Source of the DNA: Trogon surrucura
Lineage: Eukaryota; Chordata; Aves; Trogoniformes; Trogonidae
Assembly: GCA_020746105.1 (NCBI GenBank)
Contig: CM036622.1
Location: 37,735,477 to 37,799,476 of the forward strand
Direction of reading: 5' to 3'
DNA: 64,000 bases
Shown: piece after piece, positions 32,950-45,776 of the stretch
Layout: every line of letters begins with the position of its first letter
Position numbering within the stretch: position 1 is the stretch's first letter
Translations under genes and position numbers: made by a program
Notes under the pieces: model-generated
Told to the model about the DNA's origin: nothing
Seen by the model: only the letters and a program-made list of their open reading frames with translations
Database searches by the model: none

Positions 32950-35900
32950 CGCCGGTGAAGCTGGAGTAAATCTGCGAGAAGCAGGACACCCCTGAACTTG
33001 GCGCCACAGAGCTGCACGATGGCCACGTTTGGACATTCATGTTTGCAAGGAGAAATGGCAGAGTTGAGGCTCATGGTTTCTGCTTGAATTTCTCTCAACT
33101 TTCAGCATTTTCAAGAGTTTAAACAGAAGCATCTGATACTTGAAATCCACTTTTAGGAAGCTGAAGTGCACGGGAAAGAAAAAAAATAGACCTTTACCAG
33201 ATACTTACATGAATGCCAGCATGGCTATTATCTTTTTAAAAAAAAAACAGCAGCCATAAAAACCTTCAGACCACAGGAAAGATGTAAACCCAGCCACACA
33301 GTTCAGAACACGTTAGGAAACATATTCCTCTCTGACAGAGTTTCTCTGATAGTGCTTACCTGGCTACATGAAGTTTTAATATGCTGCAGAGGCAGAGGAA
33401 AGCGTTGCTATAGGCCTTTCCCACAGCTCAGTGCAGGAACTGGTGCCATGCCTCTTTTCCTTTGGAAATAACCAATACTGCTTTATTACATGTACTATTC
33501 AATGGAGCTTTTAGAAAACTCCTCTTGTAATTTCTTCATAAAATAAATTAACAGTTATGAGGCTGTATAACTCATGTTTTGAATTGTTCTGCCCTTGCAA
33601 GCCCCACAATAGTGTTCTAGCTGTTTTTGTTAAGAAGATATAAAAAGCTATCTCTGAAATGCTCCTTCCCCCTCCAAAGCTAAATGGGGCATTGCACCCA
33701 CATCTTGAGGGGCCAGGATTCTTATTTGTATTATTTCTGGCCAAGTCAAATGGAGGAAGAGAAGGAGAAACATTTTAATTTCTATTTAATCAACTCTGTT
33801 AGGAGGAAAAAGGGATTGTTTTTCAGCTTTTATAATACAGATGTGTCTAAATACCAAAGAAAGATCAGAAGAATAGGAGAACCTATTTATAAGCATGCTA
33901 CAGTAAAGCATACCTGTGAAAATAGCTGAGAATATTTTGTTCTGAGTTTCTGTTTTCCTTACTTTTGTGTTTGTTTTATTTTAAGTGCTTTATGGCAAGA
34001 TTGTTCAGATAAAACTGACATTCCTGTTCACGAAAACAGAACAGTGTGTTTATTTCCAGCATTAACGGTGTGACCCTTAGCTGTCCCCACAGGCTTGTAA
34101 TATTCCTTCATTCTGCTTGCCTTACATTTGCACTGACTTTACTCTTGGTATTAAACATCACCACTGGCATTGCTTCGTTATTTTACATTGAACAAGTATC
34201 AATTAGGGATCTAAGCACCAGTAATAGATTCAGAAGTAACTCAATGACTTAACACCTACTCTTTAAAGTCATACGGTTTTAAGGCAAGTGAAGGCATTTG
34301 AAAGTTGTGCTGCCTTATGCTAAATAACAATAATGCCCTACGCTTATTCAGCACAGTAGCAGCCAGTTCCAGTGCTGCCTGTGACAAATGAAGTTGCTGG
34401 GGCTTGAGGAACTCACTAGACCTGTGGCACTCAGGAGTGAGAAGGCAGCACAGTCTGGTGCTGTATCCATCTTCTACAGATCTATCCAGAACAGAGTTAA
34501 AATTTGGTAGTTAGTATAGTTGGAGACAGGCAAGTGTTCACACAAATGAAAAGCAGAAGGGACATAGCAAGAACATGGGCAGTTCTCATGTGCTCCCCTT
34601 GTACCTGTCTTTCAGTTTGAAATATATGCCAGCCAACCAGATTGGTTTGAACTAAATTTAAAAAAAAAAAAAAAAAGTGCTTCAAATGCCTGTCAGTGCT
34701 AAAGCCTGCATGGAGAGCAGAGTGGAATGAAAAGAAGGAAATGTCCTTCAAGATCCTCTTACCCCAGAGTGTTCATATACAGCAGTCCTCCTCCCCTTAT
34801 CTTTTTTTTTTCTCATCCAAAGAAGAGAGTGTAGAATATTCCAAATTAATTCAGAGAGAGAAATGAGAAGAACAATATTTCCATTTTTTGAAGGATTTGT
34901 AGTGTTTCTCTAAATAACCTGGACCTCTTCTGATTACTGGAAGCTTGATTCAGATCTTGGTTTACTTAGGCTTTAGAAATGTTTGGACTGGACATTGTGC
35001 TCTGCATCGCTCCGGAGGTAAGCAGCTGCCTCAGTTTTTGGTAGACTGGAGCTGAGTCTTTAGCATACCTGTGGCCCAACATATTAACTGCTTTGCATAT
35101 TGAAGTAAAAAGTCTTAATAAGCTCTAGAACCTGACCTGGAGCCAGGTCAGAGAGCTTTTATAAGAATATTTAGTCAGGAGTCGCGAAGTCATTATCCAC
35201 CCTACAAAATAACTGGAAGGTGAGATATGGGACTAAATAATTTATATAGAAAAATACAAGATTCATGGTGTGGATTTCTACAGGTTGTATTATGTGCAGT
35301 TAGTGAGGTTAATATGCCATTATGGTCTTTCTAAAAAATAGATCAGTCAAAGCTTCTATGGAAAGTTTTACTGAAGCAAAGCTTAAATATTAATATTTCA
35401 TAGAAGGCTCTGTTATGAAAGCTTTAATCTTATTTTTGCCATTATTTCGTAATGTACCTGATAGCAGAGGAAGGGTAAGTATTTCAAAGAATCATACGGG
35501 ATTTCAAGATAAATCTTGTAAAACTTAATGACAATTTTACTGTTAAATCTTTTCAAAACGTGGCAACACAGAAGCTTAAGTGTCCAATTCCCACAGGAAA
35601 GCTTACCTTTTCTGTTAGTTGCTTCCTAGTTTTTCGTTTTTGTAGGCAGGAAGCCTTCTCCTGAAGTATAATTGGAGCCATTACACAGACAGTATTTTGT
35701 ATTGATTTTGTTGTTGCAAAGTGAGAGGATAAAATGAGGATATGACTATGCTCTGCAAAGAGCATGAATTTGTGAGATCTGAACTGAGGACAACATGCCA
35801 ACACGGGGTGTTCAGCATTCAGTTTTGACCCTTGCTTCTGTGAACACTCCTAGATAAATATCTTAGCAAAAACATTTCATACCTGAAAAGTATTAAAGCT

Positions 35901-37228
35901 AATTTGAGAGTGAGCAGACTAAATCTTCTGTGGAAAAAAAAAATTGTTTCTTTCGAGAAGAAATACTATATTTTTTCATTAGTTAGAAGTATTAACTGGT
36001 TTAATCACGTGAAATTGCTGTAAACTAGGGTCTAGTGAGGTAATCTACCACCATGGTGAAAGCACAGACTGGCTCTTTAGTGGGCGACACCCCAAAGGAT
36101 GGTCCCGCAGGGATGTTGCACGGGAGGCTATAATGCACTCGGTGTTCACACTGCACGTCCCAGGCTACGGTGGTTGGCAGATTTGCAGCACAGTATTCAG
36201 CAAACCCACAATGGAGCCCAAAGGCGCTCTCCAGAGAACGCCTGAGCAAGATGCCGAGCAGCTTTGCTTACCAGCCAGAGCATCCAGAGTAACTGTCTGC
36301 AGCCTGCCTGCAGTTGAGTCGTCCAGCTGCACAGCAAATGCCCCGCGGTACGCGTTGCACTAATGCTCCCGCTCAGGAACTGTTGTGTTGATGTAGCCAT
36401 TTCACTACCCTAATGGATTTTATTGCCACATCTCTTGCCTGCTCCATCCAGGCTCATCTTGGACTCCTTTGCCCTAAACCCGCTCTCCTAAACAAGGAAG
36501 AGAGAATAAGAAAGCACACAGATGGATCAGATAAGTGGAAATTGTATCCATCTGAAACATAAAGCCAAGAACTTCAACAGAAGTATTTCAACAGCAAAGT
36601 GCCCTGCAAGTACGTAAGTGATCCAGTGTTTTAAAGAGGTCTTCATGTGGATTATGAAAAGAATATTTACATTTGGATTTATACTGGCTGCTTACCTTTA
36701 ATAGCTCAGGCTTTCACAAGGCAAAAATGTATTTATTTGTCTCAAGTCTTCAAATATAATTCACCTGGGCTAATATGAGACACTGTAAGAAGTCTCTCCA
36801 TTACTTATTTAGGTAATTTATTTAAGAGTATCTAACTGTAAACTTCAGTATACATCAAAGTGGAAGTAATTTCTCCTTTACCATGCAACCAGTGATTGAC
36901 CCCAGCACCTCTTTTTCTCCTTATCTCTATGAAACTGAATTTAGAGCAAAGAGACACCAACACATAGCTGAACAATTTTTCTGTATTGAAGGGTTTCGAA
37001 ACATTGGAGGACCCAGTTTTTCGGACTGACTATCCAATGGCCTGCTGACTGTATCACATTGCCAGCTGGGACACTAGTTGTCTCCCAGAAGATGCTGACC
37101 TTTCCTTGGCAATTAAAATTGAACTGGTGTGCAATACATAAAAAACCATCCACCTAGAGTAGTAACTGAAATGTCATTTTATCGCATATTTAGTTCACGT
37201 GCTTTCTTACAGCTAGAATTATCAATTT

Positions 37229-37304
37229 GGTCTTAGTTAAAGCATGTATGTAATCCCATAGTTAAAGGTCTTAGTTAAAGCATGTATGTGATCCCATAGA
37301 GCAC
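37229..37304 (+). repeat. 38-bp tandem duplication
   Basis: GGTCTTAGTTAAAGCATGTA followed by TGT(A/G)ATCCCATAG occurs twice with a 38-bp period (starts at 37229 and 37267). The copies differ at one base in the shared part, so the duplication looks recent. It is intergenic. Confidence 0.85.
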
Positions 37305-37346
37305 TCTGGTTATTACTTATTGACTAAGCCTCAATCTGTAAACTGT

Positions 37347-37402
37347 AATATATGCATATATATATATATACACACACACACATATACATATAACCTATAT
37401 AT
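37347..37402. repeat. (TA)n-(CA)n compound microsatellite
   Basis: An AT run is followed by a CA run and degenerate ATAC sequence, in the intergenic region. Confidence 0.9.
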
Positions 37403-38476
37403 TTGGCAAAACCTGTGAAAATTATATAGTTTTCTGGTTATTTTTCTATAGAAGCAAATTAAAAGTACCACACATTAACACCCCACATATTTGTAAGTCT
37501 ACCTTCTAAAGTACACAGTCTTTTAGGGGACAAAAGGTGAATTTCCATAAAGTCAGAATCTCTTGCATCTTGTTGATCAGGGAGGAAAGGATAGAAAGGT
37601 TCACTTGGCTGAGGCTCTCAGACGAGCTGGCCAAGTTCCATGAAGCACTGTTATTTAGCCTGTGGAGTCCAAAAATAAGTGAAGTAAACCAGAAGCCAGG
37701 CCTCAGACAACTGGGCAGTAGGAAGGAAAAAATGAATAAGGGTTCTTATACCACACTAAGCATCAGGTAAATTTCTCTGGAGTATGGCAGAAGTTTTCAT
37801 CCAGACTAACGTTTATGTATAGATCTCATATCAGCTGGGATTCTATTTTTTTTTTCCTGTGGGATAGAACATCAGTTGGAACTGACAGTGGACTAGAAAA
37901 AGGCTGTTTATTCTACCAGATTCAAGCTATGATTCAGTGCAAGCTCTGGTGTAAGACACTCTAGTACAAGCCAAGACATCAGAACAAGACAGTACTCTAG
38001 TACAAGATAGACACCAGAATCCAGGAGAAAAAGTCATTTTTAACCTTTCAAGACACTTATTTCAAATGTGCAAAACCAGCTATCAAGCCTGTGTATTTTA
38101 GGAAAAGTAAAGTTTCAGACTTGCCAGGGAGTCCATATTAAAGCAGATTCTTTAATTAATTATCTATATACCTTCAAGTAGCAATACTACTGTTGCACAA
38201 GTCTTTTAGCATCAGGCCCACACAGCAAGACTTGTGTTGTAAGTGAGGTGAGTCAGATAAGATGGAGTCTTTTCAAATTACTGTAATTGGCAAATGAATT
38301 ATTTTTTTTAGAAAGAGAAAGCCCCAAGAGGTGAGATACACTGTTGTCAGGTCTGCAAAAGTTGGGTTTTTAAACAAGTCCTGATTTGACTTGTTTGGTA
38401 GCTGGCAGGGGGCACAAGGCTGCAGCAGTGGCCTCTCTGAGAAGAAGTCACCAGGAGCTATCCCCTTGTTCATCGT

Positions 38477-38601
38477 ATCATAGAATCACAGAATGGCTTG
38501 AGTTGGAAGGGACCTTAAAGATTACTTTGTTCCAATGCCCTGCTGTGGGCAGGGACACCTCCCACTACACCAGGCTGCACAGAGCCAGTTCCAGCTGGCT
38601 C
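38477..38601 (-). mobile_element. CR1 LINE tail fragment
   Basis: Minus-sense CR1 3' end: ATAGAATCACAGAATGGCTT, GAGTTGGAAGGGACCTTAAA and CACTACACCAGGCTGCACAG. It abuts the LTR-like remnant to its right. Confidence 0.88.
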
Positions 38602-38639
38602 CATGGTGGGCCTGCCACTGGCCAAAGTTGAGCCCGTCA

Positions 38640-39522
38640 GCAAAGCTGATGGTGTCTCTCTGATAACACATTTAAGAAACGGTCAAAACCACTGTGTGGT
38701 GGCTGGGAGAGGAGTGAGAATATGTGAGAAAAGCAATTCTGCAGACATTAAGGTCAGTGAAGAAGGAGGAGGTGCTCCAGGTGCCAGAGCAGATTCCTCT
38801 GCAGCCCATGGAGAACACCATAGGGAGGCAGGCTGGCCCCTGCAGCCCATGGAGGTTAATGGTGGAGCAGACATCCATCTGAAGCCTGTGGAAGATGCCA
38901 CGCTGGAGCAGGTGGCTGTGCCCTGAAGCCCATGGAGAGCCAGTGCCAGAACAGGCTCCTGGCAGGAGCTGTGGACTGTGGAGAAGAGCCCGTGCTGCAG
39001 CAGGTTTTCTGGCAGGACTTGAGACTCTGTGGGGATGTGTGCTGGATCTGTCTGTTTCTGAAGAACCCCATGGAAAAAAAAAAAAGGAGCCTATGAGAAG
39101 GACTCCTGTTTGGAGCACTTTGTAAAAGATTGTCTCCCCTGGGTGGGACCCCAGGCTGGAGCAGAGGAACAGTGTGAGTGCAAAGGAGCAGCAGAAACGA
39201 AGTGTTATGAACTGACCACAACTCCCATTCCCCATTCCTCTGCCCTCGTCAGTGGGGAGAAGGTAGAGACGCTGGGAATGAAGTTGAGCCTGGGAAGGAG
39301 ATAGGTGGAGGAAAAGGTGGTTTTATTTTTTTTTCTCACTACCTCTACTTTTAATTGACAATAAATAACTTAGTGACAATAACTGCTGATCAATCTCTCT
39401 GTCCTTATCTCAAAGAGGAGATAAGGAGCTTTTTCATCTGTTTTCTCTCCCTGTCTGGCTGAGTGGGAGCAAGAGAGCGGCTGGGTGGGCACCTGGCAGC
39501 CAGCCAAGGCCAACCCACTGCA
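38640..39522 (+). mobile_element. LTR-like remnant of another avian retrovirus family
   Basis: Several copies of the motif GCAGCCCATGGAG or close variants lie at about 38800-38945. A polyadenylation signal AATAAA is at 39360-39365. The unit ends in GGGTGGGCACCTGGCAGCCA and GCCAAGGCCAACCCACTGCA, a familiar avian LTR end. The left boundary is not clear because a CR1 fragment abuts it. It appears degraded and non-coding. Confidence 0.6.
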
Positions 39523-39842
39523 GAACTACACTGCTCATCCCTCTCCAGATGTAAATCTCATAGATACATTGTGCAGTCTTGCAGAGGACATATCTGCAAG
39601 TGTCACCAAAGGATGTTCTCTACCATTACTACACGCTTTCCAGTGTAAATTTGCCAACAAGGGTTTCTCCTCCCCACTACATACCTCATTTTCAAGCACA
39701 TCAGTTTGTTTTCCTGCATGATAATCGTTCATGAGCCATACTATTATTATTTATATACGAAAATGAACTTCTAAAAAGAAATAACTTTGAATGCGAATTT
39801 CAGTCCTGCTGGCAATAGTATAGGTTCTGCAATCACAGGTAA

Positions 39843-40052
39843 GATCATAGAATCAAAGAATTGTATCAGCTGGAAAAGATGTAGAAGTTCAACGAATCGA
39901 GCCTTTGTCCCAGCCGTATCAACCTTCTAAACGAAGTTGTATGGAAATAGTTCTGGACAGCTGGCTGTACGCAGCTCCGCTTGAGCAGGTGGTTGGACCA
40001 GACGACCTCCAGAGGTCTCTTCCAAGCTCAGCCCTTGTGTGGTTCTGTCATT
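39843..40052. mobile_element. Two short CR1 tail pieces in opposite senses
   Basis: A minus-sense CR1-like tail (ATCATAGAATCAAAGAATTG) starts at 39845, and a plus-sense one (GGTTGGACCAGACGACCTCC then GGTTCTGTCATTT) ends at about 40052. The sequence between is not clearly CR1. The pair may be two insertions. Confidence 0.6.
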
Positions 40053-40505
40053 TTTTTCCCCAAGAAGAGATATTTTGGCAGCTGACTTCTTGACTATCAG
40101 CAACTATTTAATAGCTACTATGAGATTTAAAGTCTTCGATTAAGTTCCAAACACGAGTTTGTTTCTCAGATTTCTGCTGTCTCTGGTTCTGACCGTTTCT
40201 AGTCTTACCTTTGTGGCATTCATGTGTATAATTTTAATTCAATTTGTCTAAGTTTTTTTTGTTTCTCTTTTTCAAGTGCCGCACAGTGTTGAAATTTATG
40301 ATTCCAGCCTACATAACCACAACATTGATCTTTTATTAACTTGTATTCTCTGCATCAAAAAATCCATCTTATCATTGAAGAGAAGTACTCTAGCAATGTT
40401 TAAGTCCAAACTTTTGGGTTTTTTATACCGCAGCATGCCTCTGGTGTGTTGTTAGCATTACTCACATTATATCAATACATTTATTCTAAGGCAGTGATTT
40501 CTTAA

Positions 40506-41317
40506 TGTCGCGGGTTAGGGCTGGGCCGGCCACTAACATGGACAGACGCTCTCTAACCCCCTCTTCCCCCCACCAAATGGGAAGAGAAAAGGGAATGAGG
40601 CAGAGAGACTTACGAGTTAGAGAGGGGAAAAAAAACTAGAACAGCTTTAATGAAAGTAATAGGAATAATGGTAAAAAGATAAAAGTAAAGAACTATATAC
40701 AACTATAGATAGTAGCCCAATATCAAACCCGACTCCCTCCCCCGACAGCAATCCCCACTGGTGCTGCAGAGCAGGAGGCACTGGGGAAACCCCAGGCTCA
40801 GCAGCGGTGGGGAGCTGGATACAGGGAGCTGGATTCAGGAACTCAGGATCCGGATCAAAAGCAGGAGGTCAGATGGAGTCCTCTCTGGACACCGGCCATT
40901 GCAGAAAAGAAGGGCGAAAAGGCCGAAAAAGGGGCGAAACTCTCGTGATCACTCAATTTATACTAACTATGACGTATATGGGATGGAATACTCTCGTTGG
41001 TCACTTATTCTGTCTATTACCCCCCAGAGGTACCACCTTTTACTTCCTTGTGCCCCCCTCTTACTACCCGGCACCCCCAGCGTGGCACACAAGAGCCAGC
41101 AGTGGCCTTGGTCACTATAGGAATAAGTATCAGCAAGAGCCTTTCTACATACCAGTCCCAGGCAGTGACTGTAAACATCAGGTGTTACCACTGCCAGTAG
41201 CACACACTGTCTGCAAAAACATGCTGCTGACTTCAGAAAGTGCAGCCTTTGAGAAGACACTAAACTGGAAAGTAAAAATCACTATACAGGACTGGGTTTT
41301 TAGCTAAACCCAGGACA
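40506..41317 (-). mobile_element. Solo LTR of the same family as the provirus
   Basis: The 812-bp sequence is the reverse complement of the provirus LTR from end to end (TGTCGCGGG...CAGGACA as read on the plus strand), with scattered substitutions and small indels. It is flanked on both sides by CTTAA, a 5-bp target duplication. It arose by LTR-LTR recombination of an older insertion. It sits between ITGA8 and MINDY3. Confidence 0.93.
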
Positions 41318-42739
41318 CTTAACCAGCAAAGTTTTATAAAAGGCATTCATGTAATGTATGATCATATACATTTCACATCATTTACACTGAGTCTAAATAC
41401 GCAGATCACTAAAGCTGCCTAGGAAGTGAGGAGGTATTGTACCAAATATTTATCGTTTTACTGTGAATTCAGCACCTGATATAAAATAAATACTTAGGGT
41501 TGGTTTCTAAAGTACATTTTAAATAATCTGTTCTGCAGTTGATGTTTTATTTCTTCATAGTAATTCTGCCCAAATTATTAGGTTTGTTCAGCTGGTATTC
41601 ACTAAAAAACTATGTCTTTTTCTGCCTCCCTATTTTACAATGAAAATTCATGTATAACATTGGAGATATGTCCTGAGCCTAAAGCTTTCTCAACTCTGCT
41701 GAACCTTTTTATTCATGTTGAAGTAGAAAAAAAAGTTTGGGTCGGGGGAGAGGCAGAGCAAAAAACAAGTAATGGTTCATCCTGACGGGTACACAGTGAT
41801 TTTTCATGTTATAAGGACCCATAGATCATACCGACAAAAATGTTTCTAGATCAGTTTAAAAATCACTATCCATTTATAGGTTTGAGCAACTCAGGCATGA
41901 TAAACAATCTGAAAAACAACTTGCAGAAGGTCTTTTTTCTGCTTCTAACTTGTCTGAGTGAGCTAGTGAGAAACCCTGTGGCATTTTATATTCTGTAAAT
42001 CATTAAAGTTTTCAAATTTGTATGCCAGAACTACCCTCTAAATAAATAGTTAGGACTTAAAATTATAAGACCTAATGGCAAGAGATGTGTAACAGCTGCT
42101 GTTATTGTCTCACAACTTCAGCTAGCATGAGGGAAGAATGGGCCTCTGAAGTGTAGGTCATGTATAATTAAGGTAATTTCTCCATGTAAGCATTATTTAT
42201 AGCTACCACAGGGCATATTTTTCAACTTTTCAGTCAGAAGTAATATATAATTTTATTAAAGTAACGGACCATTTCAGTGGGGCCAAGACTTCACCCGAGA
42301 TGTCTAGATTGGTCTTTCTTAATCCTGCAGTTTACCATCAATCTCTCTGACTAATCCTGCTTTTGGAAAGTTTGCTTTTAAGTGAAAATGCAAAAAAACC
42401 CCAATTAAGAACAAATGCAGATGTTATGTTTAGTGTTACCTATACCATTCCATTGCTAGCCAGTCAAGGCCAGGAGTTAATAATCTGAGGACAGAACATA
42501 AAGCAATGGAGTAAGGAGTATAAGTTAATGCTCCCCAGAAAGGGTACAGGTATGGTTAATATGGTAGATAGTAAAGAAAAGGGGATTTAGCCCTTTTTAG
42601 CAAAAAGTGTTTCCACTGCTCACCAAGTATTTGTCAACAATATTGAGCTTTCTAATCTTCCACTCTTTTGTGTATCTAACAGGCCCTCTCAGGAACTTCA
42701 AAAAGTTCCTCCCGCCAGATATGGGGCAGGAGGACCACC
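41318..42739. other. Intergenic DNA between the solo LTR and the GC-rich block
   Basis: 1.4 kb of AT-rich sequence without a recognised gene or repeat. Confidence 0.7.
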
Positions 42740-43110
42740 TTCATGGAGCATGAGCAGCAGACCCTGGGCCAACATGGCCCAGAGGAGCCCTGGCCGGGGG
42801 CCGTGCTCAGTGCTGCAGAGGAAGGCAAAAACCCCCCGTGGATACTTGTTAACAAACCGTGGGGGAAAAAAAGCCTTCCTCCCCCCAGCTGCAGGGCACG
42901 AGAGGCCATCTCTGTGGTGCCCGAGCAGCAGGCAGTAACCGAGCCCAAGGGGAGCAGAGGAGCCCTGACAAGTGGTCATGCTCAGTGCTGCAGAGGAAGG
43001 CAAAAAACCCCCAGGGACCAGTGCCAGTCTGCCCCGGGGGAAAATTCCTTCCTGACCCCAGCGCTGGCGATCGGCTATTCCCTGAGCATGTGAGCAAGAC
43101 CCACCTCCTC
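42740..43110 (+). repeat. Imperfect tandem duplication of about 180 bp in a GC-rich block
   Basis: Two units share GCTCAGTGCTGCAGAGGAAG followed by GCAAAAACCCCC, at about 42795 and 42975. Each begins near GAGCAGCAG (about 42750 and 42922) and carries a later CCCCGGGGGAAAA or GTGGGGGAAAA stretch with CCTTCCT. The motif GGAAAATTCCTTCCTGACCC followed by GGCGATCGGCTATTCCCTGA resembles a repeat seen in reptiles and birds, family unknown to me. Confidence 0.6.
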
Positions 43111-43215
43111 GTCCCACAGGCTGGTCACGCCTTCCCGGAGATGCACAAGCCCTGTTCTCCCCCAGCCTGGAGCCATCTCAGGGGCTTACAAACACTCCAG
43201 GCCTGATCGACCTTA

Positions 43216-44226
43216 GTGGAAAGAATCCTTCCTGTGCCTGGCAGGACACCAGTAGGAGCTCCAAAGCACTGGGACCCCTGGTATCTGAATCTCTGCTTCT
43301 CATTTCCTAGGGCTGCTGCCCCTGGCTCTGCAGGGGATGAGGAGGCCGAGGTCTGCAGTGCTCCCCGAGAAGGCATTCCCTTGCTCTGGCCATGGCTGTC
43401 CCGCTGGAAAGGCCTGAGAGGCTCAGCTAGATCCTGGTGTTGGTGGTTCGTCTCATGCCCAGCAGCCTTGTCCAGCCTCTTCGGTCTTCTTCTCTCAGAC
43501 CCTCCAAGTAAATCCACAGGCTCCTCGAGAACTCCCTCTCAGATGTCTTCAGGCTGCCTCTGGGGCCAGCTCTGGCAGGGACACAGGGGGATGCTGCCTT
43601 TTATCCTGGCCCAGGGCATTGTGACATCTGCGTTGCAGTGGTGGCACTGTGATGCCCTTCTGCACACCCCTGCCCAGCCCCGCCCACCACAGCCCCACCC
43701 AGCACCCTTTGGAAGAAGGGCCTTGGGGTGCTGGCCCTGGGGCAGTCTCTGTGCCCAGAAGGTCCAGGGGTCTGTCTCTGCCCTTGGTGGCCGTGCACTG
43801 GGCGTCACTGCTGAGTGTCCCTGTAAATTCATCTGGACGTCCAGACTGTATACTGGATGGGGGGATGCCAGAGGTGAAAGAAAGGCTTTTGGTTCCCTCT
43901 GCATGAACTCTGCAGAGACACAGAGAGCCTGCAGGATTTCTTTACCATTCCCTACAATGCACCAATGGACATTGGCTACTACTCTGCTTATGGTGATGTC
44001 TTTTCCTTGGAAAGAAGTCCTGAATTGTTTTGTGTTCTTGATCATCTTCTTCCTTGTACTTCGAGTTCTTTTCTTCCCTTGGCCTTCATCCTTAATACCT
44101 TTCAAGAAAGTGATGGCAACTCTCTTGGCCGTTGTCTTGTTCCTTCTAGTTGCCTTCTTCTATAGACAAGACAATGCCCTTATTAACATGCTCGAACTTT
44201 TGGTCAGCCCTGACGTGGTCAGGTAG
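43216..44226 (+). other. Unrecognised 336-codon open frame in GC-rich intergenic DNA
   Basis: An ATG-initiated frame with no stop for 336 codons follows the tandem block. The first two thirds are rich in proline, tryptophan, glycine and serine, look compositionally driven and match nothing I know. The C-terminal 100 residues contain two hydrophobic runs (NCFVFLIIFFLVLRVLFFPW and VMATLLAVVLFLLVAFFY) separated by a short polar loop, like a hairpin membrane anchor. A 188-codon frame overlaps on the other strand (43539-44105). No splice evidence, promoter or poly(A) signal was recognised. It may be chance, a repeat-derived frame or a fast-evolving gene; chance is the default. Confidence 0.25.
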
Positions 44227-44868
44227 ATGGACTAGGTTATAGTTCATGGTCCCTTCCTGATGAACTATTCTCTTGTGCTCTACCAGGCATATGGCAAACA
44301 CATCAGTGATATATTAAGAGTTCTCATAAAAAGCACATCTCTGCTTTTACACCAAACAGTCTGCACTGGGGGAAAAAAAGAAAAGTAAGGCTGAGTGGAC
44401 AGACCTTAAAAAAGTGAGTAACAAAATTTCTGACACGCTGCCACACCCAGAATTTGAGAGTGGAAGGCTACCAACATATTTGACATGGAAGCAGCTTCAT
44501 ACACATTGATGGCATTTTATTTATGACTGCTGAGTCTTAAAAGCAATTATATACATGGTAAATGGCTGCATGGCAAAGTCCTCTTGAGGTCATGCTGCTC
44601 TCTAAGCAAAAATAAAATCATTACCTCCTTAGTGGAAACACTGAAATGGAGCACAAAATTGTCACAACTGATTTCATCTGCCTAGTAATCTGAAAATGAA
44701 TGATTCCATGCGAAGATACAATGAATTATCTTTTTTTTTTTTTTTTCCCCAACTCAAAACCTGACATTTCTAAACCCGGGGTCCCTTTTCATCATCTTAG
44801 ATAGGCAGAGTAGACAAGTTCGATTAAAACCAAACTCAAACCAATATATCATGATTCAAGGAAAAGAT

Positions 44869-45776
44869 TTTATTTCAGGGCTAACAAGTTGATAATAAAT
44901 AAAGGAATATAATAATGTAATAACAGATGTTCTCATGCACTTAACACATACAATAATGCTGGCTTACACTGCTGTTTGGACAAATTGAGAAGAGGTATTT
45001 GGCAACATTATAAGTTTGAATAGCTTAAAGATCATAGAACAAGAAATTCTTTCAGCTGTTTTTACATTTCTTTTATACAAATTCAAATAAATATTAACAC
45101 ATCTATTTTCCCTCCGATTTTCTGTTCACTTTTAACATGCCAAATAGCTAACCCGCAGTAATATGCAACTGCTGATAAAGTAGTTATGAATTACAGTTAT
45201 TAATATTCCTAAAAATGTATCATTTTTATGTCATATTGTGCAAGCTTTTTAGGTAAAATTAGGTTTTAGGAAAAACCGCAGGAAATTTAAACTCATTAAA
45301 ACATATCCAGTGCAAAGGCCAGTCTAGTCCACACATTTAGGTACTGTAATGTAAGCCAATGTAACTTAAATAAAAAAACATGCCTGTATGATTCAGAGAA
45401 AGCTGAATATGGTTTATGTTTTAAAGATCTGATGTCTAATATGCACATTATGCAGTATCAGACATTTTTCAAATCTTCATGAGATGGCAAAACAATGTTA
45501 AGACTTCGTAAGTAGGCTTTCTTTTTTTTTTAGGATAACTCACATTAACAGTACTACAGTGGCCAAAAAAAGACAAACTATTATAATAGAAATCAATCTG
45601 ATTAAAAAATTAAATATTCCAATTAACACTGAAAAAGTGTTTGTAATCATTATTTACAATTCATCAATGATACCAGTGTATAACTCCACACAGTCAAAGT
45701 ACACCACTTTCCAAGCAAAGACCAATCCTCGTAGCCTCATTCACGCATTCGGTCGGAATATGTTAAGCACAACGCA
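44869..45776 (-). other. MINDY3: Probable MINDY3 3' UTR with polyadenylation signal
   Basis: About 900 bp of AT-rich sequence follows the MINDY3 stop on the minus strand. A canonical AATAAA lies at 44869-44874 (seen as TTTATT on the plus strand). This is the proposed 3' end; other signals nearby could also be used, so the extent is an inference. Confidence 0.5.

Larger units (their letters stand above)
32950..38476. other. Intergenic DNA upstream of ITGA8
   Basis: 5.5 kb of AT-rich sequence with the 38-bp duplication (37229) and a microsatellite (37347). No gene or CpG island is seen. Distal ITGA8 regulatory elements could lie here but cannot be told by eye. Confidence 0.7.

Noticed and set aside
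38603-39235. Overlapping 107-187 codon frames
   Set aside because: They lie in an LTR-like remnant with tandem short motifs; no protein resemblance.
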